A stretch of 7,120 nt of DNA from Bifidobacteriaceae bacterium. Lineage in GTDB: Bacteria > Actinomycetota > Actinomycetes > Actinomycetales > WQXJ01. Location: positions 1-7,120 of the forward strand of contig JAITKC010000010.1 of assembly GCA_031278665.1 (NCBI GenBank), in the 5' to 3' direction. The notes under the pieces are model-generated. The model searched no databases. It saw nothing but the letters and a program-made list of their open reading frames with translations, and was not told the DNA's origin. Of the stretch, positions 1-7,025 are shown in pieces. Both the position numbers and the translations under genes were made by a program. How positions within the stretch are numbered: the stretch's first letter is position 1; every line of letters starts with the position of its first letter.

Positions 1-1120
1 ACTTGTCGCGCCAATCCGGCGTCGGCTCCAGGTCGAGCAGGCATTCTCCGAGCCCGAAGGCCCGCAGCAGTTTGGCGACGGCGCGCCTTTGCCCGGCCGC
101 GCCGGAGACGTAGACAACGCTGCGGCCGGACCCGACGGCATCGGCGATGGCGGCCGCGACGGTCGCGGCGACCGGCGCTCCGGCCGGGGCGTCCACGAGC
201 GCCGACAGACCGGCCGCCGCGACGTCCAAAATGTGCATTTGGGCGACGTCCAAGTCGCCGACGCCGCGCTCGTGGTCGGGCGGGCGGTCGTAACCGATCA
301 GCGGCGGCAGCGCCTGGCGGGCCAAACGGGCGCGCGAATCGGCGTCGCCGGCCAACGCGGCAACCACCGGATGGGTTGTCAGAATAGGCCGGGCGGTTTC
401 CAGATCGGTCGCCAAAACTTTGCCGGGATGCTCGAAAACGCCCACTATCAGCTTGTTCCGGACCCGGAAATCGGCGAAGACGGCTTGGCCCATGGCGGCT
501 ATGGTGTCGAAAACCGGCGTCGGGTTGAACGACGCGCCGGCCATCGCGTCACGCGCCATGGCGGCCGGGTCGACTGGGATGCTGAGTTCGGAGAGCACTT
601 TGACGAGTTCGGGGTTGACCGTCAGTTCGGGCTCGAGTTCTAGTTCGATGCCGTGGGCGCCTTCGGCCAACATAATCGGCCGCAGCATCACCGGGACGCG
701 CCGGGGTCCGGCGGCGCCGGTCCACACCGCGATGCCAAGCCCCAGGTGGGTGGGCGGCAGGCCGTAGGTCGCGGCGTGCTGGTCGGCTTTGGCCTTGAGG
801 GCCTCGGCGGCGCCGGCCGCCCGCGGGTAGGCGGTTTTGTCCCGGACGAGCGAGCGCAGCGCCGTGGTGCGCCCGGCGTATAACTGGGCGATTCCGGATG
901 GATGGGCTTGTGTCAGATCGAGCACGGTGTTGCCGAGGGCGGCGATGTCGACTTCGGCGCTGACGCCGCCCAAGCCGGCCAGTTCCTCGTTCCAGGCGTC
1001 GAAGACTCGGCCGAGTTCGGCGGCTCGCAGATCTCCTTCGGTGACCGGGCGCGGTCCGATGGCCGCGGCTGGCTCGGCTTGGCGTTTGCGACCGGCTAAA
1101 GCGAATAGGGCAGGCCTCAC
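1..1120 (-). CDS. DUF4011 helicase-like protein, N-terminal part
   Basis: This gene runs off the left edge; 373 codons are present. The frame is open from 1147 to base 2, and the only usable early start is GTG at 1120-1118, with a weak GGGG Shine-Dalgarno 3 nt upstream. The product resembles actinobacterial DUF4011 superfamily-I helicase-like proteins: an HPSGIAQLYAGR stretch (residues 73-84), a Lys/Ala-rich helix (about 100-115), a PVMLRP strand (143-148), a long acidic ELELEPELTVNPEL region (159-172) and HPVVAALAGD (250-259). The segment at 306-365 matches the start of the family's ATPase domain. Where a P-loop is expected (310-320) it reads DAPAGAPVAAT, with no GK[S/T], so nucleotide binding is doubtful; SVVYVSG (334-340) and LGECLLDLEP (357-366) follow as in relatives. 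The C-terminal helicase and nuclease-like parts lie outside the window. A DNA-processing role is inferred from family only. It is transcribed divergently from the MoxR operon. Confidence 0.82.
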   Translation of the reverse strand, partial: MRPALFALAGRKRQAEPAAAIGPRPVTEGDLRAAELGRVFDAWNEELAGLGGVSAEVDIAALGNTVLDLTQAHPSGIAQLYAGRTTALRSLVRDKTAYPRAAGAAEALKAKADQHAATYGLPPTHLGLGIAVWTGAAGPRRVPVMLRPIMLAEGAHGIELELEPELTVNPELVKVLSELSIPVDPAAMARDAMAGASFNPTPVFDTIAAMGQAVFADFRVRNKLIVGVFEHPGKVLATDLETARPILTTHPVVAALAGDADSRARLARQALPPLIGYDRPPDHERGVGDLDVAQMHILDVAAAGLSALVDAPAGAPVAATVAAAIADAVGSGRSVVYVSGAAGQRRAVAKLLRAFGLGECLLDLEPTPDWRDK

Positions 1121-1257
1121 GCGCCCCAGGGTAGGCCGTTTTCCGGTTCAACCGTGGGAGGTTGGACGGCGATGGCGTGAAGAGGTCGCGTGGACAAACG
1201 GCCAAACACTCGATTACGCCCGCTCTTGCGGTCTTCCAGCTTGTCAGCGCCGCGCGC

Positions 1258-1270
1258 CCGGCCTGGCCGG
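1258..1270. repeat. 13-bp perfect dyad in the divergent intergenic region
   Basis: The sequence CCGGCC-T-GGCCGG is perfectly symmetric around base 1264 and lies 16 nt upstream of the TTGACA hexamer. It could be an operator for the MoxR operon. In DNA this rich in G and C such a dyad can also arise by chance. The rest of 1121-1336 shows only a short CGGTT-C-AACCG dyad at 1144-1154, close to the start of the helicase-like gene, and no small open frame or RNA that I can support. Confidence 0.25.
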
Positions 1271-1286
1271 CGGCGCCGGACGGCGC

Positions 1287-1307
1287 TTGACAACACCGTC
1301 CTAGACT
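1287..1307 (+). promoter_or_regulatory. Possible promoter for the MoxR operon
   Basis: A perfect -35-like TTGACA lies at 1287-1292. A TAnnnT-type hexamer (TAGACT) lies at 1302-1307, placed so that transcription could begin about 20 nt before the Shine-Dalgarno. The spacing between them is only 9 nt, so they are unlikely to form one classical sigma-70 promoter. Either the -10 element acts with a poor upstream element, or the TTGACA works with a weak -10 near 1310. The location directly before the first gene of a coupled operon is the main support. Confidence 0.3.
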
Positions 1308-1325
1308 GGGACAGCCAATCGCGCG

Positions 1326-1331
1326 AAGGAG
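1326..1331 (+). promoter_or_regulatory. Shine-Dalgarno site setting the MoxR start
   Basis: AAGGAG lies 5 nt before ATG 1337-1339. This is the only strong ribosome-binding site in the operon and it decides the start of the MoxR gene over the in-frame GTG at 1190. That upstream start would add 49 Arg-rich residues with no family resemblance. Confidence 0.85.
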
Positions 1332-1336
1332 AGTCT

Positions 1337-2422
1337 ATGGACGTCAGCCAGCAGTTAGCCAACCCGTCGAGCGGTCTGGGGACGTTCGCGGCGGGTCGCC
1401 ACGCGGCTGAAACCCCGGCCGGCGCCGGTTTCGGGGTCCCGGCCGACCAGACGGCCGTCCCGGCGGCGGCGCTGGCGGTCGCCCAGGGCGCTCAGGCGAT
1501 CGCCGCCAATATATCCCGGGTCATCGCCGGCAAACAAAAAGCCATCGAACTGACTGTGACGATATTTCTGGCCCACGGCCACATACTGATCGAGGACGTC
1601 CCCGGGGTCGGCAAGACTATGTTGGCCAAGGCCTTGGCGGCGTCGGTCGGCGCCAGCGTCAAGCGAATCCAGTTCACGCCCGACTTGTTGCCCTCCGACG
1701 TCACCGGTTCGCCGATCTTCAATCAGGCGACCCGCCAATTCGAGTTCGAGCCGGGACCGGTCTTCGCCAACATCGTCATCGCCGACGAGATCAACCGGGC
1801 TTCCCCGAGAACCCAGTCGGCGCTGCTCGAATGTATGGAAGAGGGACAGGTCACAGTCGATGGCGTGACCTACGGCCTGCCAAGCCCGTTCCACGTCGTC
1901 GCCACCCAGAACCCGATCGACATGGAGGGGACCCACGCCCTGTTGGAGGCTCAGCGCGACCGTTTCATGGCCCGAATCGCCATGGGATACCCCGACGAGG
2001 ACGCCGAACACGCGATGGTCCGGGCCCGTGATCTGGCCGAGCCGATCACCGCCTTGCGCCCGGTCGCCTCGCTCGACGCGGTCGCCCGGATGATCGAGGC
2101 TGGTCGGCGCACCTATGTGGCCGATGCGGTCAGCCGCTACGCGGTCGCCCTGACCAGGGCCACCCGCCTGAGTCCGGCCCTGATCTTGGGGGCTTCGCCG
2201 AGGGCCGCCGTCCACCTGCTGACCGCCGCCAAGGCGTTGGCGGCGGTTCAAGGCCGCGGCTACGTCATCCCCGACGACATCCAGGTTCTCGCCGAACCGG
2301 TCCTGGCCCACCGGATCATGCCGGCCGCCCCGGCCCGCGGAACCGAGGCGATTATCCAGGCGGGCGCGATCATCCGCGACTGCATGGCCACCGTCCCGGT
2401 GCCGATCGCCGCCGAGCGCTGA
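1337..2422 (+). CDS. moxR: MoxR-family AAA+ ATPase
   Basis: This is a 361-aa cytoplasmic AAA+ ATPase of the MoxR group, chaperone-like enzymes thought to remodel or mature partner proteins encoded beside them. The first ~50 residues are an Ala/Gly-rich, probably disordered extension. The AAA core follows: helix with VIAGKQKAIE (62-71), Walker A DVPGVGKT (87-94, Lys93), RIQFTPDLLPSDVTG (110-124), Walker B IVIADEIN (146-152, Asp150-Glu151), NRASPRTQSALLECMEE (153-169), sensor 1 ATQNP (189-193, Asn192), EAQRDRF (204-210, Arg209 as likely finger) and sensor 2 GASPRAA (285-291, Arg289). All catalytic residues are present. The usual GTYPLPEAQLDRF stretch reads GTHALLEAQRDRF, a mild deviation. Its TGA overlaps the DUF58 start by one base, so the two are translationally coupled. 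The family assignment is secure; the client is inferred to be the DUF58 or transglutaminase protein. Confidence 0.95.
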   Translation: MDVSQQLANPSSGLGTFAAGRHAAETPAGAGFGVPADQTAVPAAALAVAQGAQAIAANISRVIAGKQKAIELTVTIFLAHGHILIEDVPGVGKTMLAKALAASVGASVKRIQFTPDLLPSDVTGSPIFNQATRQFEFEPGPVFANIVIADEINRASPRTQSALLECMEEGQVTVDGVTYGLPSPFHVVATQNPIDMEGTHALLEAQRDRFMARIAMGYPDEDAEHAMVRARDLAEPITALRPVASLDAVARMIEAGRRTYVADAVSRYAVALTRATRLSPALILGASPRAAVHLLTAAKALAAVQGRGYVIPDDIQVLAEPVLAHRIMPAAPARGTEAIIQAGAIIRDCMATVPVPIAAER

Positions 2423-3606
2423 TGGAGCGCCCGCGCCTCAAACCGACCGCCCGGGGCCTGTTCCTAGCCCTGGCCGGATCGGTGTTCGTGGCCGCGGCCT
2501 TGGTGTTCGAACGTTCGGACGCGCTGTTGGCCGGCTCCACTTTGATCGGAGCGGTGGCGGCCAGCGCCCTTTGCGCCCGCTTCGCCCGGCCGCCGGCCAG
2601 CTTTGTGCGCACGATGACGTCCGGCACGTTGGCGCCCGGGTCAAGTGTCGAGGTTCGCCTGACCCCGGTGCCAGCCAGCGGCTATGTGCCCGCGGCGGAC
2701 TGCGTGCGCGACTTGACGCCCTGGTTGGAGGCCGAAGTCAGAGCCGACCGGTCCGGGGCGGCCCTGGGTTACGGTTTCATCGCGCCCGGCCGCGGGGCCT
2801 ACAGCGTTGGACCGGCCCGGATCACTGTGCCCGGGCCGCTCGGCCTGACCGAGACCACCCGCCTGACGGCGCCGGCGGCCGAGTTGCTGGTGGCGCCGGA
2901 ACTGGTCGAGGTCGCGGTGATCGCGCCGGACGCCGAATCGGATTTGCCGCAGGCCCGGTCCCAGGCCGGGCAGGAGCGCGTGACCGAGCCGGCGGCGGTG
3001 CGCGACTATCAATCCGGCGATCCCAGGCGGCTGGTCCACTGGAAGGCGACCGCCCGGCGCGACCGCCTGATGGTTCGCGAGGTGGTGGCGCGCGGGCTGC
3101 CCCAAACCTGGGTGCTGGTCGACGACCTGGCCGCCGCCGGCGCCGGCGCCGAGGCCGCATTGTCGCTCAGCGCCTCGGCGGCGCTGCGCCTGCTCCGCCA
3201 AAGCCACACCGTTCACCTGGTTTTCCTGGGGGCCGGGGCGGGCGGCGACGCCAGTTTCGAGCCGGCCGGCGGCGCCGCCCCGTTACTGGAGGCTTTCGCC
3301 CGCGTTCGGTTGCGGGGCGGCTCCAACGCCGGCGCCGGTCGGGGAACGGGCTCGCAGTCGTCCCAGGCCGGACCCGGTCCGGTGGGACCCGGTCGGCTCA
3401 GCCAACGGATTTTGGCCCAGGTCGGCGCCCGCGGCGCGGTCGCCCCGATCTACGCCGCCTTGGCCGAAGCCGACGACCAGCGCCTGGCCGAACTCGGCCG
3501 GCTGGCCGTCATCGCCCGTCCCGGCCAACTTTGGCTGGCCGGCCGCGCCAAGACGGCCTCCGGGGCGCTGCGCGCCCAAGGCTGGATAGTCACGGTGGCG
3601 CCATGA
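2422..3606 (+). CDS. DUF58 membrane-anchored protein
   Basis: This is a 394-aa protein with two hydrophobic helices near the N-terminus (about 12-29 and 34-52), then a beta-rich segment (about 65-160) and the DUF58 signature VRDYQSGDPRRLVHWKATAR (193-212), continuing to RLMVRE (215-220). The C-terminal half resembles a von Willebrand A-like fold starting at TWVLVDD (229-235), but the metal-binding DxSxS motif is absent: after Asp234-Asp235 comes an Ala/Gly stretch. A Gly/Ser-rich linker lies around 300-325. DUF58 proteins nearly always accompany MoxR ATPases and are taken to be their partners at the membrane. The ATG at 2422 overlaps the MoxR stop (TGATG) and there is no independent Shine-Dalgarno, so it depends on coupling. 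The stop overlaps the next start by 4 nt (ATGA). Family call is firm; function is inferred from context. Confidence 0.93.
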   Translation: MERPRLKPTARGLFLALAGSVFVAAALVFERSDALLAGSTLIGAVAASALCARFARPPASFVRTMTSGTLAPGSSVEVRLTPVPASGYVPAADCVRDLTPWLEAEVRADRSGAALGYGFIAPGRGAYSVGPARITVPGPLGLTETTRLTAPAAELLVAPELVEVAVIAPDAESDLPQARSQAGQERVTEPAAVRDYQSGDPRRLVHWKATARRDRLMVREVVARGLPQTWVLVDDLAAAGAGAEAALSLSASAALRLLRQSHTVHLVFLGAGAGGDASFEPAGGAAPLLEAFARVRLRGGSNAGAGRGTGSQSSQAGPGPVGPGRLSQRILAQVGARGAVAPIYAALAEADDQRLAELGRLAVIARPGQLWLAGRAKTASGALRAQGWIVTVAP

Positions 3607-5960
3607 CCCGAGTTCGTCCCGGCCTGACCGGCGTGGTGGTCCTGCTCTACTTGTCGTTGATTGTGCCGGTCACCCACCTGATCAGCGGTTTCGACTGGAT
3701 CGGCTGGTATGTCGCCTTCGGTCTGATGATCTTCGCCGTCGGGCTGATCGGGCGCGCGGCCGGGTTGGCCAACGGCCTGGTCGGGCTGATTCAGGCGGCG
3801 CTCATCCCGCCCGCCCTGACGGCGGCTTTCGCCGCCGACGTGGCCTGGCTGTGGGTTATCGCGAACGCGCGGGTTTGGGACCGCTTCAGCGACCTGGCCG
3901 GCGACCTCGGCCGGGCCTTCTTGTTGGAGGTCAGCCCGCTGGTGGCGGGCGAATGGATCTTCGCCTTCGTCGCCCTCAGCGGCGCGCTGCTGGCCTGGGT
4001 CTTCGACTGGTATGTCTTCACCGTCAAAGCGCCGGCCGCCACCGGTTTGTTCGCCGCCCTGATCGGGGTGGTGGCGGTGGCGTTTGTCCGCCAGGGACTG
4101 CCGCTGACCGTCTTCGCGCCGATGGCCTTGGCTTATCTGATCTTGTTGGCGGTCACGGCGACCGGCGCGCGGCCGCGTTGGGCCGGCGGAGCGATCGCCG
4201 CCGGAGCGGTCGCGCTGGGACTGGCGGCCGGGCAAATCACCCCCGGACTCGGCATCGGCGGCCTGGTCGAAGGCCATAACCGGAGCGACGTCTTCATCGG
4301 CGGCGACAACCCGCTGGTCGACTTGGGGGACGACTTGCGGGCCAGTCCCTCGACCGAGGCTCTGCGCTACCGCTCGGAGATCGGCCCGGTCTACCTGCGG
4401 CTGACCTCGCTGGCCGATTTCGACGGCACGACCTGGCTGCACCGGCGCGGCGAGCAGCGCCTCTACACGCCCGGGCAGAGCGACTACACGACTGTGCCGG
4501 CCGGCGACATCGCCGGCGGCGCCGTCGGGGCCACCGCCGCCGTCGAAATCGAGATCGTCGAACTGAACTCGGAATGGCTGCCGGCGCCCTACCAGCCGAT
4601 TGGCTTGCGCGGCCTGGACGACTCCCTGCGGGTCGATCTGGACGATCTGACCCTGGCGCTGATGGACGGGCGAACCGAGGCGCAGACCTATTCGACGCTC
4701 GTCTGGCGGGCTGATCCAGGCTCCCACGAGGCCCGCGAATTGGCTGTTCAGCCGCTTTCGCCTGAGGCGGAGGCGATGCTCGGGGCCTACACCCAATTGG
4801 CGGCGGACCTGCCCGCGGTGATTGGCGAGACCGCCCGCCAGGTGGCGGCCGGAGTTGGCGACCACCCGCTCGATCAGGGGCTGGCCCTGGAGGCGTTCTT
4901 CCGCGAATCGGGCTTCGTCTACTCGATGTCCACCCCCGCCCGCGAAGGCTACGACGGCGACTCGGGCGCGGTCGTGGCCAGATTCTTGGAGGTCAAATCC
5001 GGCTACTGCGTCCACTTCGCGGCCGCCATGACGCTGATGGCCCGGGAATTGGGTATTCCGGCCCGCGTGGCCGTTGGCTACCTGCCCGGCAATCCGGTTT
5101 CCCAGGACGGCGCCGGGACTTGGTACTCGGTCGCGGCCGACCGCCTGCACGCCTGGCCCGAACTGTATATTCGCGGCTCGGGCTGGGTCGGCTTCGAGCC
5201 GACCGTTTCGCGCGGCGTGGCGTCCGCCTATCAATCCCAGGCGCCCCTGCCTTCGGCCTCCGGGGCCGCGGCGACGCCTTCGGCCGATCCGTCTTCGGCC
5301 GCCTCCGCTTCGGCTTCGCCGCCTAGCCGGTCGGCGTCGCCGCCCACCGCCTCGGCTTCGCCCGGCGAACCCGGTCCGGATGGTTCGACCGGCTCGGATG
5401 GTTCGGCCGGCTCGTCGAGGGGGCCGAGTTGGCAAGTCTGGAGCCTGGCGACGGCGGTCTTGCTGGTCGCCGCCGGGACGGCCCCGGGCTGGTGGCGGAT
5501 GGTCGCGCGCCGGCGCCGAATGCGCCGGGGGCTGGCCGGGTTGTGGGCTGAGATAGTCGCCACCGCCCGCGATCTTGGGCTGGCGGCTCCGCCGTGGCGG
5601 ACCCCGGCGGCTTTGGCCGCCGAATTGGCCTCCTGGCTGCGCGCCAACAACCAGGACGCGGCGGCGGCGGCGCTGGAGCGCCTGGCCTCAAGGCTTGAAC
5701 TAGCCGCCTATGCCCCGCCTGGCTCGTCTGGCCCGCCTGGCCCGGCTGGCCGGGCCGCCGCCGCCCGCGGCCCGGCCGCTCAAACGCCGGCCTCGGTCGG
5801 CGACGCGCCCGCCCGGGGGACCTCTGACCGCGACGACGCGTGGGCCGTGATCCGGGGGCTCAGGCGATCCCAGTCGCGTCGCGCGCGGCTCCTGGCCTGG
5901 TGGCTGCCGCAATCGCAGCGCCGGGCGGTCCGTCCGTCAGGGCCAACACCGCGAAGTTAG
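3603..5960 (+). CDS. TgpA-like membrane transglutaminase with C-terminal DUF4129-type domain
   Basis: This is a 785-aa multi-domain membrane protein. About seven hydrophobic helices fill residues 8-211 (DUF3488-like). A large domain follows, inferred to face outward, with a transglutaminase-like core: SGYCVHFAAAM with nucleophile Cys469, GIPARVAVGYLPG (484-496), RLHAWPELYI with His516 (514-523) and GWVGFEPT with Glu532 as the likely third residue. A Ser/Pro/Ala/Gly-rich linker (545-608) leads to a further membrane helix (about 613-631), a basic RRRRMRR stop-transfer sequence and a cytoplasmic helical region (642-704) like DUF4129 (LWAEIVATARDLGL ... LERLASRLELAAYAP). The start is the ATG in the ATGA overlap with the DUF58 gene. 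The frame is also open upstream to 2571, but that part is antisense-like shadow over DUF58. The family is predicted to act on peptide or protein amides at the cell surface. Codons 779-785 and the stop appear to come from an insertion-sequence end (see 5938). Confidence 0.93.
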   Translation: MTRVRPGLTGVVVLLYLSLIVPVTHLISGFDWIGWYVAFGLMIFAVGLIGRAAGLANGLVGLIQAALIPPALTAAFAADVAWLWVIANARVWDRFSDLAGDLGRAFLLEVSPLVAGEWIFAFVALSGALLAWVFDWYVFTVKAPAATGLFAALIGVVAVAFVRQGLPLTVFAPMALAYLILLAVTATGARPRWAGGAIAAGAVALGLAAGQITPGLGIGGLVEGHNRSDVFIGGDNPLVDLGDDLRASPSTEALRYRSEIGPVYLRLTSLADFDGTTWLHRRGEQRLYTPGQSDYTTVPAGDIAGGAVGATAAVEIEIVELNSEWLPAPYQPIGLRGLDDSLRVDLDDLTLALMDGRTEAQTYSTLVWRADPGSHEARELAVQPLSPEAEAMLGAYTQLAADLPAVIGETARQVAAGVGDHPLDQGLALEAFFRESGFVYSMSTPAREGYDGDSGAVVARFLEVKSGYCVHFAAAMTLMARELGIPARVAVGYLPGNPVSQDGAGTWYSVAADRLHAWPELYIRGSGWVGFEPTVSRGVASAYQSQAPLPSASGAAATPSADPSSAASASASPPSRSASPPTASASPGEPGPDGSTGSDGSAGSSRGPSWQVWSLATAVLLVAAGTAPGWWRMVARRRRMRRGLAGLWAEIVATARDLGLAAPPWRTPAALAAELASWLRANNQDAAAAALERLASRLELAAYAPPGSSGPPGPAGRAAAARGPAAQTPASVGDAPARGTSDRDDAWAVIRGLRRSQSRRARLLAWWLPQSQRRAVRPSGPTPRS
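5379..5414 (+). repeat. Two 18-bp tandem units in the transglutaminase linker
   Basis: Two adjacent 18-bp units differ at one base and encode DGSTGS then DGSAGS (residues 593-604). They lie in the low-complexity linker between the transglutaminase core and the last membrane helix, where length variation by slippage would be tolerated. Confidence 0.8.
5938..5957. repeat. Terminal repeat of the older IS
   Basis: CAGGGCC is followed by AC, CC, GA and T at the same spacing as in the end at 6226 (14 of 20 identical). The mate of this end is not in the window. It overlaps the last codons of the transglutaminase gene. Confidence 0.55.
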
Positions 5961-5982
5961 AGTCGCCGGGTCGGTTGTCAAG

Positions 5983-6225
5983 GGGATTGCGGGCGGCGAT
6001 GTGGCGGATCTGGGCCATGACGGCGGCGCCGTTGGCGACCCGGATCTGGGAGAGGTCTTCGCGGAGCGGCACAACGCGCACCCGATGAAGCTGGTTCTCG
6101 ATGGCCCGGTGGCGGCGGACGGGCGCGGCGGCCTCGTCCGGCCGGGTTCGGTCCCAGGCGAGGGATGTCACCCGTGGGACGCGTTTGACCTGGTCGACCA
6201 TGGTCGCCTGGTTCCCCTTGATCCC
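5983..6225 (-). pseudogene. ISAs1-family transposase remnant (older element)
   Basis: Reading leftward from 6225, the frame gives GIKGNQATMVDQVKRV, matching the conserved V-KGNQPT block. It then passes straight to PRVTSLAWDRTRPDEAAAP and RRHRAIENQLHRVR, which match the C-terminal region with the third catalytic acid (Glu of IEN, usual HWGIEN), and on to EDLSQIRVANGAAVMAQIRHIAA. About 75-80 residues normally lying between the KGNQ block and VTSL are missing without loss of frame, and the usual tail after LRNLAI is gone, so the frame runs into the element end with no stop of its own. The front half, including the first two catalytic Asp residues, was cut off by the younger insertion at 6226. 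It cannot encode an active transposase. Confidence 0.72.
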
Positions 6226-6245
6226 CAGGGCCCACTCCAAGACCT
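6226..6245. repeat. Terminal repeat of the younger IS
   Basis: Begins CAGGGCCCAC and shares 14 of 20 positions with 5938-5957. On the minus strand it forms the 3' end of the element, after the TAA of the transposase at 6263-6261. The opposite end lies outside the window. Confidence 0.55.
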
Positions 6246-6444
6246 CGTCAAAGTAGTGTTTTAGCTGGCGAGTAGTAGGTGCGCGACGCGGTGGCAGTCC
6301 CTGGAGTGGTGTCTGACGGCGCCCCCGATGTCGTCCCAACCGCAGAGGCGCAGGACGGTGATGGCGATGTTCCGCAGGACGGCCATCACGGTCGGCGCGT
6401 TCCCGGTTCGGACCTGGGAGCGGTCCTCGTCGTAGGTGACGTCC

Positions 6445-6454
6445 CGCACCGGAC
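6445..6454 (-). repeat. 5-nt imperfect tandem duplication causing a frameshift
   Basis: On the coding strand, GTCCG is followed directly by GTGCG. Removing either copy joins RLHHVR to RDVTYDED in one frame, as expected for the family. Confidence 0.65.
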
Positions 6455-7017
6455 GTGGTGGAGCCGGGTCTCGATGCCCCAGTGGCCCTGGATCCATTCG
6501 GCGACCGTCATCAGGTCGGACCGCTCCATCGGCGCGGAGCGGATCGGGCAGACCGCCTCGACGCCCCGTTTGCCTTTGACGGTCCTGGTTCGCCGGATCT
6601 GGAGCACCTGGCAGCGGCCGGGGAACTCGATCCAGGCCGGCGCGGCCAGGGCTTTCACCGTCCGGGTGACGGTCCGGCCGTGGCCGCGGTCGGTGTGGGA
6701 GCGTCCCGGCACGTCCCTCCACGCAAGGGCCGCCAACTGGGCTTTGAGCGTCGGCTGGTTGTCCTTCGCCATGAACACGTAGTCCGCGCCGCGATCCGTG
6801 ATGAACTCCGCCGTCTTCGTCTGGGTGTGCATGGCGTCCAATGTGACCACCATGCCGCCCAGGTCGAACAGGCCGAGCAGGTCCCGGGCGGCCGGGATCT
6901 CGTCGGTCTTCGCGTCGACCCGGACCTGCCTCACCACCAGCCCGGAGCCGTGCGTCAAAGCCGCGACCAAGTGCGGAGCCCCGGCGGCGCCGTTCTTCGC
7001 GCCGCGCACCGTCTTGC

Positions 7018-7025
7018 CGTCCGTC
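7018..7025 (-). repeat. 4-nt tandem duplication causing a frameshift
   Basis: On the coding strand, GACG is repeated exactly. Removing one copy restores the expected ALDGKTVRGAK reading around the first catalytic Asp. Confidence 0.75.

Larger units (their letters stand above)
5938..6225 (-). mobile_element. Older ISAs1-family element, terminal fragment
   Basis: The fragment begins with CAGGGCCAACACC at 5938, similar at 14 of 20 positions to the end of the neighbouring element at 6226 and in the same orientation. It carries a decayed transposase tail reading away from 6225. The break at 6225/6226 falls in the middle of its transposase gene, so the remaining part should lie beyond the right end of the younger element, outside the window. 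It has suffered deletions inside the gene and at its tail. ISAs1 assignment rests on the transposase motifs; the exact outer boundary is inferred. Confidence 0.65.

Noticed and set aside
549..1205. 218-codon minus-strand frame and the plus-strand frames at 89-643 and 837-1304
   Set aside because: These are Arg/Gly-rich shadows of the helicase-like gene, whose own frame shows recognisable DUF4011 motifs.
1190..1336. GTG start 49 codons upstream of the MoxR ATG
   Set aside because: It has no ribosome-binding site and the added sequence is Arg-rich with no family similarity, whereas AAGGAG sits 5 nt before ATG 1337.
1355..2311. 318-codon minus-strand frame opposite the MoxR gene
   Set aside because: It has Gly/Arg/Asp-rich shadow composition and lies opposite an unmistakable AAA+ ATPase.
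2571..3602. Upstream extension of the transglutaminase frame
   Set aside because: The added 344 codons are Arg/Pro/Gly-rich and overlap the well-supported DUF58 gene. The natural start is the ATG in the ATGA overlap at 3603.
3450..5435. 661-codon open frame on the minus strand opposite the DUF58 and transglutaminase genes
   Set aside because: It has Gly/Arg/Gln-rich composition with no motifs and is antisense to a gene with clear catalytic residues. Long antisense frames are typical of high-GC DNA.
5961..6010. Rho-independent terminator after the transglutaminase gene
   Set aside because: I see no GC-rich hairpin followed by a T run near the stop codon. If termination occurs here the signal is not visible.
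6226..6258. HYFDEVLEW-like coding stretch before GIKGNQ on the minus strand
   Set aside because: It lies between the stop of the younger transposase and the CAGGGCC end, so it is best read as the non-coding end of the younger IS that happens to be in frame.
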